Shown: positions 25,517 through 35,424 of the stretch, piece by piece
Numbering within the stretch: the stretch's first letter is position 1
Layout: every line of letters starts with the position of its first letter
DNA from: Ryuthela nishihirai
Taxonomy: Eukaryota; Arthropoda; Arachnida; Araneae; Heptathelidae
DNA length: 64,000 nt
Reading direction: 5' to 3'
Assembly: GCA_038380435.1 (NCBI GenBank)
Contig: JAWZYU010000011.1
Coordinates: 76,319,501 to 76,383,500 of the forward strand
The notes under the pieces: generated by a model
What the model was told of the DNA's origin: nothing
The model's database searches: none
Seen by the model: only the letters and a program-made list of their open reading frames with translations
Made by a program: the position numbers and the translations under genes

Positions 25517-25806
25517 GTTATATGGTGATTAACATGTGCATTATGAATGTTTCTTCAGAGAGATTACTTTTGTACAAATTATTCCATTTAATTCTTTTAA
25601 ATTCACGACAGATATTGATTTATAAATGTTTTTAATGTAACTACAATCTTTTTAATGTATTTACGATGATTCTACTATTTATAAATAAGATTTTACTCTT
25701 TTTTTCTCTCGATATTTTGCTATTATGCAGTATGTCAGGAACGAATAAATTACACTGGTCCGCATGAAAATCCTCCCTCGAAACAAGTGGGTGTATTTTA
25801 TAGATC

Positions 25807-26638
25807 TGAGGGTGCTGAATCCGAATTTGGCATCCAAATGTTTGTATCAGACACTATTTTCGTGGGAGGGCATTTTTTGAGAAAATGGCGGTTTTTGTGA
25901 ATATATACGATTTTATTCGTTTTCAAACTACTGGAAACCTCAGTTTTATTATGTGAGATGAGATGAATAGAGAGGATGATGAATTTGCTTACTTGAGACG
26001 AAAATTTTCACGGCCTAGCGATGCAAAAATAAAAGAGCATCGGATCCTCAGATCGGACAATTGTTTCAAGATCCTGAGTTTCAAAATAAATTAAACAACA
26101 ATCAAAAGAGAGCCTGGGAAGCATTCAGAAAGGTTCGCCACAACGTTTTTAAGCAATGTAAGGATAGATAACTACGAAGAAATCGTCGAAGAACTACTTT
26201 CTTCACATAGAGTATTAGAATGCAATATGTCGCAAATGCTGCATTTCTTACATTCACACCGATTTTTTTTCCACAGTTGATAAGAGAGGTCTCAGATGAG
26301 CATTGAGAAAGGTTCATCAAGACATATCCGAAATGGAAAAACGATATAACGGCAAATGGAACGAGAGTATGTTGGAGGACTACTGTTGGGCCCTGCAGCG
26401 AAAGGCTTCAGAAATAAAATATAAGCGACAGAAGACAGCAAAATAATTTTTTGTGTAAATATTTAAATGTATCAGGATTTATAGTGTCAGCTTTATCTTC
26501 TTATAATGTAAATAAATATTTGGTAAAATATATTTATTTCTCTCAGTAAAATAGTGTTTTTTTTAATTAAATCCACATCTCTAGAAAACTGTATGGGATA
26601 GAACAAATCTGCTGTCAGATTCGGATTCAGCACCCTCA
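25807..26638 (+). mobile_element. 832-bp element with 23-bp inverted ends and a decayed ORF
   Basis: The ends 25807-25829 and 26616-26638 are inverted copies that differ at one base and begin TGAGGGTGCTGAATCCGAAT. Between them lies one plus-strand coding remnant (25963-26446). I do not recognise a transposase in it. The arrangement suggests a mobile unit of unassigned class; a TA or longer target duplication is not clear. Confidence 0.6.
25963..26446 (+). pseudogene. Decayed ORF of an arthropod repeat-associated protein family
   Basis: Pieces in order: MNREDDEFAYLRRKFSR (25963), SDAKIKEHRILRSDN, a middle part with NYEEIVEELLSSHRVLECNM (about 26170-26230), LHFLHSH (about 26240), SDEH (about 26295) and HQDISEMEKRYNGKW, then ESMLEDYCWALQRK, ending at a TAA at 26444-26446. 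At least three frame breaks and two stops interrupt it. From memory of the family, proteins with a DEHGERFHQD-like motif are spread in many copies through arthropod genomes and have no assigned activity; I did not verify this. The function is unknown. Confidence 0.55.
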
Positions 26639-27024
26639 AAAACATAAAAATCAGACAAAAGTTTGGAAGGGAGGGAAAAAAACGTTGGTTTTTTTTTTTT
26701 GCGTGTTTGCAGTGTTATTTTACCTTAATTATGACACTTTCCTTTTCGTTTAACGAATGGTATATCGGAACGAATTAATTCGTTAGAACGAGAACCTTTA
26801 TTATTCTAATGTAACGTAGCTTTCCGCATCATTACATTAGTAAAATGCGTGCACTGCAACATAACATAAAATAAGTATAATGATAATTCGTTCTCTTATC
26901 TTTATGCCAATGTACAATGATGTACGAAATCCAACTTCCAGGGTGGGCACCATGTACCACCCTGGACGGAAAAAAACTGACAATATTTTTGTATTAAATG
27001 AAAAAAAATCAACAAGCTTCAACG
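26639..27024. other. AT-rich spacer
   Basis: Contains T-runs (26683-26700) and a GAACGAATTAATTCG-type short palindrome at about 26770-26790. No gene seen. Confidence 0.4.
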
Positions 27025-27402
27025 AGTTGCGTTGTTTTACTTCTGAGCGGCAATTTTTTGCACACAATGGGCTAAATGGCCAGGTCACAAGGACCCCGAA
27101 GGCTCAGAGAAGGTTGGGGGAGGAAACCTACTGGAAAATCTTTGGGAGACAGATGGTAATCTCCCGTCAAAGCCATCCAGCGTGTTCTTTAACGTGCACA
27201 GGGTATGGCTCTCCCGCACACTGAACTACGGCTTAACGTCCCATCCAACGGATGGCGGCCTTTCCAAGCCCATCGGTGTCCCCTACTGACCGTGGGCAGG
27301 GCGGGGAATTTTATAAATCTCAACGCTGACCCAGCTGCGACACGAACCTGGGAACTACAGATTACGAGCCTGGCGCGCTACCGACTGAGACACCCCGCCC
27401 CA
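27025..27402 (-). mobile_element. tRNA-derived SINE, family A
   Basis: Reverse-complement copy of the SINE at 25136-25516, essentially full length. It starts at the complement of the GTTAAACAACCC end and finishes at the complement of the GGGGCGGGGTG head at 27402. A and B boxes remain recognisable at about 27340-27390. Several point changes give more divergence than in the 25136 copy. Confidence 0.88.
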
Positions 27403-27575
27403 CAAACTACAACGAAACGTTATTACAGTATAACGAAATCAGTCGGATGACCAAAAAGTATTCGTTATACTGATATGCAATAAATAACAAGTGTTATGAT
27501 AGGTCTATACTACAAAATAATCATGATGAAAGAAATTCATCATGTATGAAAGTTGTTTACTTCTTTAGAAATTCT

Positions 27576-27838
27576 GGGCGGGGGTGGCTCAGTCGGTAGT
27601 GCGCCAGGCTCGTAATCTGCAGTTCACAGATTCGAGTCCCAGCTGGGCCAACGTTGACATTTATCTCCGCAGAACTCCCCACACTACCCACGTTCAATAG
27701 GGGACACCGATGAGCTTGTAAAGGCAGCCGTTCTTCGGATGGGACTTTAAGCCGTGTGCGTGAGAGCCATACACTGTTCACGTTAAAGAACACGCTGGAC
27801 TGCCTTGAATGGCGGCGCTTGTCAAGGCGCTTTAAAGA
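27576..27838 (+). mobile_element. tRNA-derived SINE, family A, 3'-deleted
   Basis: Head and core match the 25136 copy (A box at 27583, B box at about 27630). Identity stops soon after CACGTTAAAGAACACGCTGG (27780-27799); the last 130 bp of the SINE are missing. Confidence 0.85.
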
Positions 27839-28589
27839 ATTTTGCCTGCACGTGTGGAGAGCGTCTATGTTGAACGCAGTGAGATCAGAAAAAAATGTCT
27901 GCAGGGCGATATGCAATAGCACGTGATTCATAGTACTGTGATTGTTTGATAGTCCACAGCGTATAATCAGAGGTGGCTAGTCCATTGGGCAATCACAAAA
28001 AAATTAACAAATTTCAAATTTAGTATTCATTTATTTGTTATATCTAAAACAGCATAATATTATTTTTATACTCTTTCTTTAATCAGTATTTGCTGCGTTA
28101 CGTAGATTGGGTTGGGTTGTTTTACCTTTGAGCAGCACTTATGTTTTAATGTATACAATCACAGCATTCACTGTACGAATAAGTGCTACACGGTCTTCTT
28201 CAGTTTATACAATACTAATTTACAATTACGGCTAGCGCCCCCGTAATCTTTATCTATTATAGCAATTAAACAACTGAGCATACGCTGAAACGTAATAGCG
28301 GTGAACTGCAGGAGATAGGTGACCAGTTCAGAGTGGTCCGTTATACTTGACTGGTTGATTCAAACAATAGATGGAAGATCTTGTTAAGTAGCGAAAATAT
28401 TCCTTTAACTCAGCCACGCTCATCAGGCTTACACTTTCCTGGCAAGTAGTGTCTGAATTGAACTTAAATTGAATTGCCAGCTTTTTATTTTGCAAAGGAA
28501 GGATATTTATGTATGAAAAGTTTAAAAAGAACGTTAAGTATGAGAATACAAAACATGTTAAAGATTTCATCTACAAAGGAATATGAATA
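27839..28589. other. Interval with a SINE 3' scrap
   Basis: Mostly unrecognised AT-rich DNA. Positions 28109-28150 match the complement of the family A SINE 3' end (GGGTTGGGTTGTTTTACCT). No gene seen. Confidence 0.5.
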
Positions 28590-29401
28590 CACCTATCCCT
28601 CGATTTACACTGAAGATAGGTTCCGCACAAAACCGTGTAAATCGAAATCTTGAATTTTGCTATGTGAAACCGTGTAAAACGACAAAAACACTAAAATATG
28701 CATAATTCAATCATTTGTTTACGTAAAACAAAAGCAAAACATCTTGAAAAACATAAAATTACACTTCATTCATAAAATAACAATTATATGTAGGTAATAT
28801 AAGTACATATTTAATTCTTTTTACATTAGGAACAAAAAATATAAGATCGTTAAAAAAATTAACAATAAGTTTAATTACTGTCATCACTTTCATGGACTAT
28901 CAGTCTTTTCTTCCAAATTGGTATGATGTCACTTTCATCACTCGATAGTTCTTGATGCGATTCTGGTTCAATGGTTGATGAATTAGGGACAATCTCAGAT
29001 CGACGAGACTTTGTAATGAAATCAGTAATTAACAATTGTGTAGGTTTTTTTGTTAAATCTTTATAGACCTCCTCATATCGATTTAAGCACTTACTAATAT
29101 CCCGCTGGAATCGGAGAGCTCGTTCAACATTCGGGTCATTTTGTAAAAAATTATTACCCAATTTTCTCCCCAGTTCAAGTCCTACGCTGATGACTCTTGC
29201 TGTGAACGCAACTGGTTCAGTTTGCTCTTCATCAGGATCATTGTCTTCATCACGTTTATTTGTTTCATGAATCATGTTAACTAAATCATCCTCATCTAGT
29301 TCTTCATCAGGCATTATTTCTTCAATATCTGCCTCAGCTAAATCCTCAAAACCTTCTCCTCCTATAGTATGCGCCAACTCAGTGATCTGAGAATATTCAT
29401 G

Positions 29402-29604
29402 CTCTCCCGTGGCCGAGTGGTTAGCACGCTTGGCTACTGATCTAAGGGACCTGGGTTCGAGCCCCGGATTAGGCATGGATGTGTGTGTCGTTTTTCTGCT
29501 GAGGTCCTGCCATCATCTCAGATTTCCTACTATGGCATATAAACTGACAGGCTCCTGTCATACCTCTGTGGCAAGCAGCTGCTTGAGGGGGTATATATAT
29601 ATAT
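29402..29604 (+). mobile_element. tRNA-derived SINE, family C
   Basis: A tRNA-like head has an A box (TGGCCGAGTGGTTAGCACG) and a B box (GGGTTCGAGCCCC) in normal spacing, followed by a 130-bp unrelated body ending in (TA)n. It is inserted in the Tigger coding region in antisense. The head still looks like a class II-type or Ser/Leu-like tRNA by eye, but the anticodon arm is poor, so I call a SINE rather than a tRNA gene. Confidence 0.65.
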
Positions 29605-30002
29605 ACAGGGTGAATCTGAAAAAGTGGGCAAAACTTTACGTTGTGGTAGAACGCAACTATACGAGCAATATTCGTCATAGAATGTATGCAAACGGCGAGC
29701 CGCTAGGAAATTTTAGGCGTTGGAAATGGTATAAAAGGGTCGGTCCTCGCACCCAACGGCATAAAAATAACGTACACAAAGTGCATATCCGCCATTTCGT
29801 GGTTAGTATAACCAGCCATCCTCTCGGCAATTCACGGTAGAAATGCCGTTGGGTGCGAGGACCGACCCTTTTATACCATTTCCAACGCCACCTAGCGGCT
29901 CGCCGTTTGCGTTCCGACCATACATTCTATGACGAATATTGCTCGTATAGCTGCGTTCTACCACCCCGTAAAGTTTTGCCCACTTTTTCAGATTCACCCT
30001 GT
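29605..30002. mobile_element. 398-bp palindromic MITE (ends ACAGGGTGAATCTG)
   Basis: The two arms, 29605-29764 and about 29841-30002, are near-perfect reverse complements with a spacer of about 75 bp. The ends are ACAGGGTG and CACCCTGT, flanked by (TA)n. It has no coding capacity and can form a very stable hairpin. It lies at the tail of the SINE inside Tigger. Confidence 0.88.
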
Positions 30003-31427
30003 ATATATAATGGTAATCTATAATTTTCACCTTCAATAGCATCTTGTCATATTGCTTTCCAGCAGGCATTGAGCATTGATTGTTTAATCTGGGTATATGA
30101 CAGTCCAACATGCTTAACACAATCTGAGATTGTAAATTTCTTCCAAGCATCCATAAGAGTAAGAGATCCATCATTCTCCATTTGTTCTAAAATATACCTG
30201 AAGGTTTGCTTGATATACAGTGCCTTGAAAGTCGAAATTATCCCTTGATCTAACGGCTGTAATAAGGAAGTTCTATTCTTTGGTAAAAAAACAATTTGTA
30301 CATTTTCGTGTTGTAAATCTTGAGGATGACCTGGTGCATTATCAATTAATAAAACGGCCTTAAAAGGCAATCCCCTTTTACTTAAATAACTTTTGACATC
30401 TGGGACAAACAAGTTATGAAACCATGGCAGTGACCCATGCTTTCTTATTAGCCATCCAATAAACGGGAAGGTTTTTGATGTTTATTCCTTTAAATGAGCG
30501 TGGTGTTTTCGATTTGTTAATAACCAATGGTTTCATTATATGATCGCCTGAAGCGTTGCTACAGAAAAAAACTGTTATACGACTTTTCGCTGCCTTATGA
30601 CCACTAGCTGATTTGTGAGCTTTAGTCAAATGGGTTCTTTCTGGCATTTTTTTCCAGAATAACCCGGACTCGTCAGCATTGAAGACCTGATCAGCAGTGT
30701 AGGAGTTGGCGGCAATGATTTCAGCAAATTTTGCTGGATATTGTTGTGCTGCATCCGAATCAGCAGATGCTCTTTCACCTTTCAATCTTAGATTATGTAA
30801 AGAATGTCTTTGTTTAAATCTCTCGAACCAACCATGGCTTGCGGAAAAAGATACCTTCTTTTCATCTGGCGAAGTTGACGGTAACTGATTCTTAAGTGTT
30901 TCATAAATCTTTAAAGCCTTATTTGTAATGGCACTGGTATCAATTGTAACCCGCTTTTGAGTTTGGTCTTCTAGCCATATCACTAATGCCTTTTCCATAT
31001 TTTCCATTGTAACATCTCTTACATATGAAATTGTGCTCATACTCATGCAAGATCAAGCTGCTACATTTTTTCTAATGGAGTCTTCATTTTTTCTTATTGT
31101 CCTTATTGTGGCTTCATTCATGGAGTAAAATTTAACAACGTCTGTTACTCTTTCTCTATTACGTAGAAGATCTAATATTTTAATTTTTGTTTCTAAAGAA
31201 ATAACTTTTCTTTTCATTTGATTTTTTTTTTAATCTTTTGGCATTATAAAACCTTAAAAAATTTACGTAAATTATAAAAATGCCAGAAAAACTATAAATG
31301 TTGGAAACTTACCAGTAGATATTTAAATAATAAAATAAAAAAATGCACAATGATGTAAAGCTTTGCTGCTAAAATGATACTGCACTACTTCACATGAACC
31401 AGATAGCTTTACCATTGTGAAATACTA

Positions 31428-31466
31428 CGGGGATTCCCCTTGTTGTAAAATATAGGGGAATCCCCG
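31428..31466. repeat. Inverted pair of GGGGATTCCCC boxes in Tigger's 5' flank
   Basis: CGGGGATTCCCC at 31428-31439 faces GGGGAATCCCCG at 31455-31466, 15 bp apart. Each box is itself palindromic except for its central base, and each matches the Rel/NF-kB-type consensus. Any regulatory meaning is inference. Confidence 0.6.
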
Positions 31467-31664
31467 TCCCCGTTGTTGCCAGTGTTACCAAAGGAATGAT
31501 ATTAAAAAATGACTTGAAATATATATGCAGCCGAATATACATTTTTACCAGTTTTTTTAAATCCGTTGTTTTATTAACCGTGTAAAACCGAAATCGTGTA
31601 AAACAAGTACCGTGTAAATCGGGGGATAAGTGTAATACATTTTAACACAACATATTACTAGCGA

Positions 31665-31850
31665 TGTTTAATTCAGTCCGATAACTTTTTAGCACTGTTT
31701 AGCTCAGACTTTCAACTGAAAGGTCTCCGATTCGATGCCAGCGGCTCTCATACTTGTTCGTTTTCTTCATTCTTTTTTTTCCATAATTCATTTTATTACA
31801 ATATCACTTTTTACAGTTCATTGTGTAATAAATTAATATATGTAATGAAA
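31665..31850 (+). mobile_element. tRNA-derived SINE, family B
   Basis: Shares the tRNA-like head (GACTTTCAACTGAAAGGTCTC, then a decayed B box GATTCGATGCC) and the AT-rich tail (TAATTCATTTTATTAC) with the minus-strand copy at 9345-9545. It starts about 30 bp after the Tigger end. Confidence 0.6.
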
Positions 31851-31854
31851 AAAT

Positions 31855-31932
31855 ATATATAGTTAATATATATATATATTTAGTTAATATATATATATAT
31901 AGTTAATATATATATATATAGTTAATACATAA
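31855..31932. repeat. (TA)n / AGTTAATATATATA microsatellite
   Basis: Four units of AGTTAATATATATATAT-like sequence in tandem, directly after the SINE tail. Confidence 0.85.
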
Positions 31933-32001
31933 TACATTGATATTGTAAATTAGATATAACCAAAATATGCAATTTTTCAACTGATAATATTTGTGACAGG
32001 T

Positions 32002-33388
32002 CATCATCATCATCATCATTAATATCATCCTCAAGCAGCCATGGGCTACGGAGGTCCAACCAGACCGTGCAGTTTAATTCTCCAAGCATATCTGTCCTGA
32101 GCTACATCTGCTACATCCGGCCACTGCACACCAATTATAACAAGGTCCTGTTTGACATTGTCTGCCCACCGCATCCTAGGTCTCCCCCTATATCTGAGGC
32201 CTTTAGGCACACTGTTCATAAACCTATTCGCTAATCTATAATTATCCATATGGCCAACATGGCCAAACCAGCAGTCTCTTTCTACACAATATGCTGCTTA
32301 AAGGAAGTTGCTGACTCCTTTGCCTAACCCTCATCATTAGTTACAAAGTTGAACCACCCAAAGATACTGCATAAACATCTAGATTCAAAAGCATCAAGTT
32401 TCCTGTTATCTTGTTTACAAAGCATCTAAGTTTCCTGTTATCTTGTTTACAAAGCATCTAAGTTTCACTACCATAACTAACCCTAGAAAGAACCAAACTA
32501 TTATACAGTCTAAGTTTTGTCTTTAGGTGTATACGCCTATTTCTCCACACTCTCCATATATTCTTAAAAGTCCCGGCAGCAATCCCTATTTGCCAGTTAA
32601 TCTCTTGCTGCACAACACCAATGTCTAATGCATAGCTCCCAAGATAATTAAACTTAGACACTTGCTCAAGAGGCCAGCCATTCAAAGCGAATGAAGCACC
32701 ATCTGCCTGAGCAATTTTCATGACTTTATTTTTATCTATGTTTATCACCAAACCAACTCTATTACGAGTCTCATAAACAGCCCTAATTAAAAGAATTGAT
32801 CTCATCAACATCATTAGCCAACAAGGCCAAATCATCTGCATAATCCATATCAGAAATTTTGAAATCTCTAGAATATTTAACGCCAAAATATTTCCCTTGC
32901 AAAGAATTTCACATAATATAATCGATAAACAAGCTAAAGAGAAAAGGAAACAAAATGCACCCTTGTCGAAACCCAGAAGCAATGCTAAATCAATTGCTAC
33001 AGGACTTCTCACACACGACTCAGTGTTATTATAGAGAGCTTTCATTATGTTAACTAACTTGTCTGGTATACCATATGATCTCACAATCAACCACAAATTA
33101 TGACGATCAACAGAGTCGAAAGCCTTTTTGAAATCAACAAAGCTAGCAACCAAAGGTTTCTGAAACTCAAAACATTTCTCAAGAATCTGCCTAAGTGAAA
33201 ATATCTGATCCACACATCCCCTACCACTTCTGAATCCACATTGCTCATCACGCAAATGACTGTCAACCAGATTCTTAATTCTATTAAGCCCAATCATGCA
33301 AAAGACTTTCCTTGGAACAAAGAGCAGGCTGATACCCCTATAGTGATTTACAAGAACTGCGATCACCTTTTTTGAAAATAGGGATAAG
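32002..33388 (-). mobile_element. RTE copy 3, 3' half (left of the Polinton)
   Basis: Minus-strand RTE from its (ATG)6 tail (32002-32019) to position 33388. It holds the C-terminal domain (32046-32249) and most of the RT (to 33388), with stops, frameshifts and a 36-bp tandem duplication at about 32396-32465. It breaks off at GGGATAAGAATAGC. The RTE sequence resumes after the same AATAGC at 50059, so the two halves are one copy. Confidence 0.9.
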
Positions 33389-33394
33389 AATAGC
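33389..33394. other. Target-site duplication AATAGC (left)
   Basis: The six bases AATAGC immediately before the Polinton end are repeated at 50059-50064 immediately after its other end. Six-base duplications are the rule for Polintons. Confidence 0.92.
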
Positions 33395-33708
33395 AGTAGT
33401 AGCATAAATGAGAGTTCTGGCACAGTAAAAGGGGGTCGAGAATTCTATGAAAATCCATGGGAAAAGTTATGGGGGATGAGGTAAAAAGTATGTTTCTTGT
33501 GGTTTTTGTGAAAATATGTGTGAAAAATTAGAAAAAACCGGGGAGGGGGGGGAGGTTAGCATGTGAAAAACTAATTTAAGTTTTTTTTTAAAGATGAGGT
33601 TTTAAACTAATTTGTGAATTAGTTTAAATGAATTAGGTTGAAATGAGGTGTGTATATATGAGATAAAAAATTATGTGTTTTGTTGAGTTATCATACACTT
33701 CATTGGAT
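33395..33708 (+). repeat. Polinton terminal inverted repeat, left
   Basis: About 314 bp aligning with the reverse complement of 49758-50058. Differences are mostly indels around a G-run (33540-33553) and T-run. It contains a perfect hairpin, TTTAAACTAATT-TGTG-AATTAGTTTAAA (33601-33628), also present in the right copy. Confidence 0.92.
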
Positions 33709-35149
33709 ACAGCAGAATCCAAACTTTCTAAGCAAAGTCCAAAGTATTAATTCTGTTATCAAAGAAGAATATTAAAAGTTTTATCCAAAAGTGAATAAAT
33801 TTCTTATCATAGAAAAAATATTAAAACTTTTAATCAAAGTCCAAAGTAATTATTTTGTTACAAGGATATTAAAAACTTTTATATAAGCAACGTTTAAGTA
33901 ATAATTTTGCTACAATAATATTAAAACTTTTATCTAATAAAAGTCCAAAGTAACAATTCTGTTATCAAACCGAAACTTTGTGACGTGTATGATAATTTAA
34001 CATAGAAGAATATTAAAATTTTAATGTAATCAATGTTCAAGTATTAATTTTGCTGCAAGTATAATAAAACTTTTTCTAACTAAAGTCCACATAATAATTC
34101 CCGTTCCAGTTTTACAATTAAATGTATTTAAATCGTACTTATCTTAGATTGGGACTCTATACCAAAGGGGAACTCAAACTGACTTCGATTCGCTTGAGAC
34201 CTTTCTTAAATACTCAACCGAAATTTAAAACCAAAACTGAATAAATTTCTTATCATAAAAGAATATTAAAATTTTTATCTAATCAATGTTCAAGTAATAA
34301 TTTTGCTGCAAGTATAATAAAACTTTTATCTAACTAAAGTCCACGTAATAATTCTCGTTCCAGCTTTACAATTAAATCTATTTAAATCGTACTTACTCTT
34401 CAGGAGGGGAAAGTCAAAGTGACTTGGAATCGCTTCAGACTCTTCTTAAATACTCAACAGAACCAAAACTGAATCTCGAACTTTGGTTTTGGATAAAAAA
34501 ATTTCTGTTTGATAGCAGAGTCCAAGTAATAATTTTGCTATCAAACCGAAATGTTTATCCAAAACCAAAGTTAAAGATTCAGTAGCAAAGTCCAAGTAAT
34601 AATTTTGCTATCAAACCGAAATTATTATCCAAAACCAAAGTTGAAGATTCAGTAGCAAAGTCTAAGTAATAATTTTGCTATCAAACCGGAATATTTATCC
34701 AAAACCAAAGTTCAAGATTCAGTAGCAAAGTCCAAGTAATAATTTTTATCCAAAAACAAAGTTCAAGATTCAGTAGCAAAGTCCAAGTAATAATTTTGGT
34801 ATCAAACCGAAATGTTTATCCAAAACCCAAGTTCAAGATTCAGTAGTAAAGTCCAAGTAATAATTTTGCTATCAAACCGAAATTTTTATCCAAAACCAAA
34901 GTTCAAGATTCAGTAGCAAAGTGCAAGTAATAAGTTTGCTATGAAACCGAATTTTTTATCCAAAACCAAAGTTCAAGATTCAGTTTTGGTTCTGTGTAGT
35001 ATTTAAGAAGGGTCTCAAGCGATTCCAAGTCACTTTGACTTTCCCCTCCTGAAGAGTAAGTAGTTAGTTTTGTATGTTTTTTCTATATTTTTTTCAAAGT
35101 TGCTTAGTTGAATTGCTGGTCGCCCATTGGTGCAGGCAGCCGTCAATTT
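33709..35149. repeat. Repeat-rich left arm of the Polinton, non-coding
   Basis: No ORF. Degenerate units built from TCCAAAGTAATAATTTTG and ATTAAAACTTTTATC-like words fill 33709-34380, including a direct duplication of about 270 bp (34010-34130 against 34280-34395). The ordered 70-bp array and its inverted arms follow and are listed separately. Confidence 0.75.
34391..35060. repeat. 70-bp tandem array between inverted arms
   Basis: Seven units beginning TCCAAGTAATAATTTTG start at 34521, 34591, 34661, 34731, 34782 (a 51-bp short unit comes before it), 34852 and 34922. The array is enclosed by arms 34391-34517 and about 34935-35060, which are reverse complements over roughly 125 bp (for example CTTCAGGAGGGGAAAGTCAA against TTGACTTTCCCCTCCTGAAG). 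The whole block can fold as one giant hairpin. Confidence 0.88.
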
Positions 35150-35215
35150 TCAAAGTCCAGCATTCACTAGAGAAGTTTGAAAAGAATGTCTCCTGAAGTG
35201 AAAAAAAATCCTTAA

Positions 35216-35305
35216 ACAGCATTTGAACGGATCAGAATATTTAGGATCGTCAACAGCATTTGAACGGATCAGAATTTTTAGGATCTTCAACAACATTTGA
35301 ACGGA
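35216..35305. repeat. 37-bp tandem repeat
   Basis: ACAGCATTTGAACGGATCAG units start at 35216, 35253 and 35290 (the last is partial). It lies just beyond the 3' end of the major capsid pseudogene. Confidence 0.85.
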
Positions 35306-35424
35306 GTAATTGAAATTTTCTCTTAAAAACATTTCATCAGATTCAATTAAAAGTGGGGAACATACATATTTATTTTAAAACGTGCAAATAGTTGTAAATT
35401 TTGATTGCATTTAAAATAGTTTTT

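Larger units (their letters stand above)
28871..31217 (-). pseudogene. Tigger transposase (CENP-B-like, DDE/D), interrupted
   Basis: The enzyme would cut and paste the surrounding element. From the start at 31217: an N-terminal psq-like helix-turn-helix (MKRKVISLETKIKILDLLRN), a TGA at 31053-31055, the CENP-B-type second DNA-binding domain (KVSFSASHGWFERFKQRHS), and the first catalytic Asp in FNADESGLFWKKMPERT (about 30680). A frameshift at about 30413 follows, then the second Asp in LLIDNAPGHP (about 30345) and the third in LQPLDQGIISTFK (about 30250). A stop follows at about 30047, then the SINE and MITE insertions. The acidic C-terminus resumes at about 29400 with TIGGEGFEDLAEADIEE and ends at 28871. 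It is inactive, but all three catalytic residues remain. Confidence 0.88.
28590..31632 (-). mobile_element. Tigger (pogo-group) DNA transposon with nested insertions
   Basis: Inverted ends beginning CAC(C/T)TATCCC(T/C)CGATTTACAC lie at 28590 and 31632. Each is next to TA (28588-28589 and 31633-31634), the expected Tc1/mariner-superfamily duplication. GTGTAAA(A/T)C(G)-type subterminal words repeat at both ends. The interior encodes a Tigger transposase on the minus strand. A SINE (29402-29604) and a MITE (29605-30002) have inserted together near the 3' end of that gene. Confidence 0.88.

Noticed and set aside
29402..29476. tRNA gene with intact A and B boxes
   Set aside because: The anticodon arm folds poorly and the head is followed by a SINE-like body with a (TA)n end, inserted in a transposase gene.
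34521..34990. CRISPR-like array of regular repeats
   Set aside because: Units are contiguous 70-bp tandem copies without unique spacers, inside a eukaryotic transposon.
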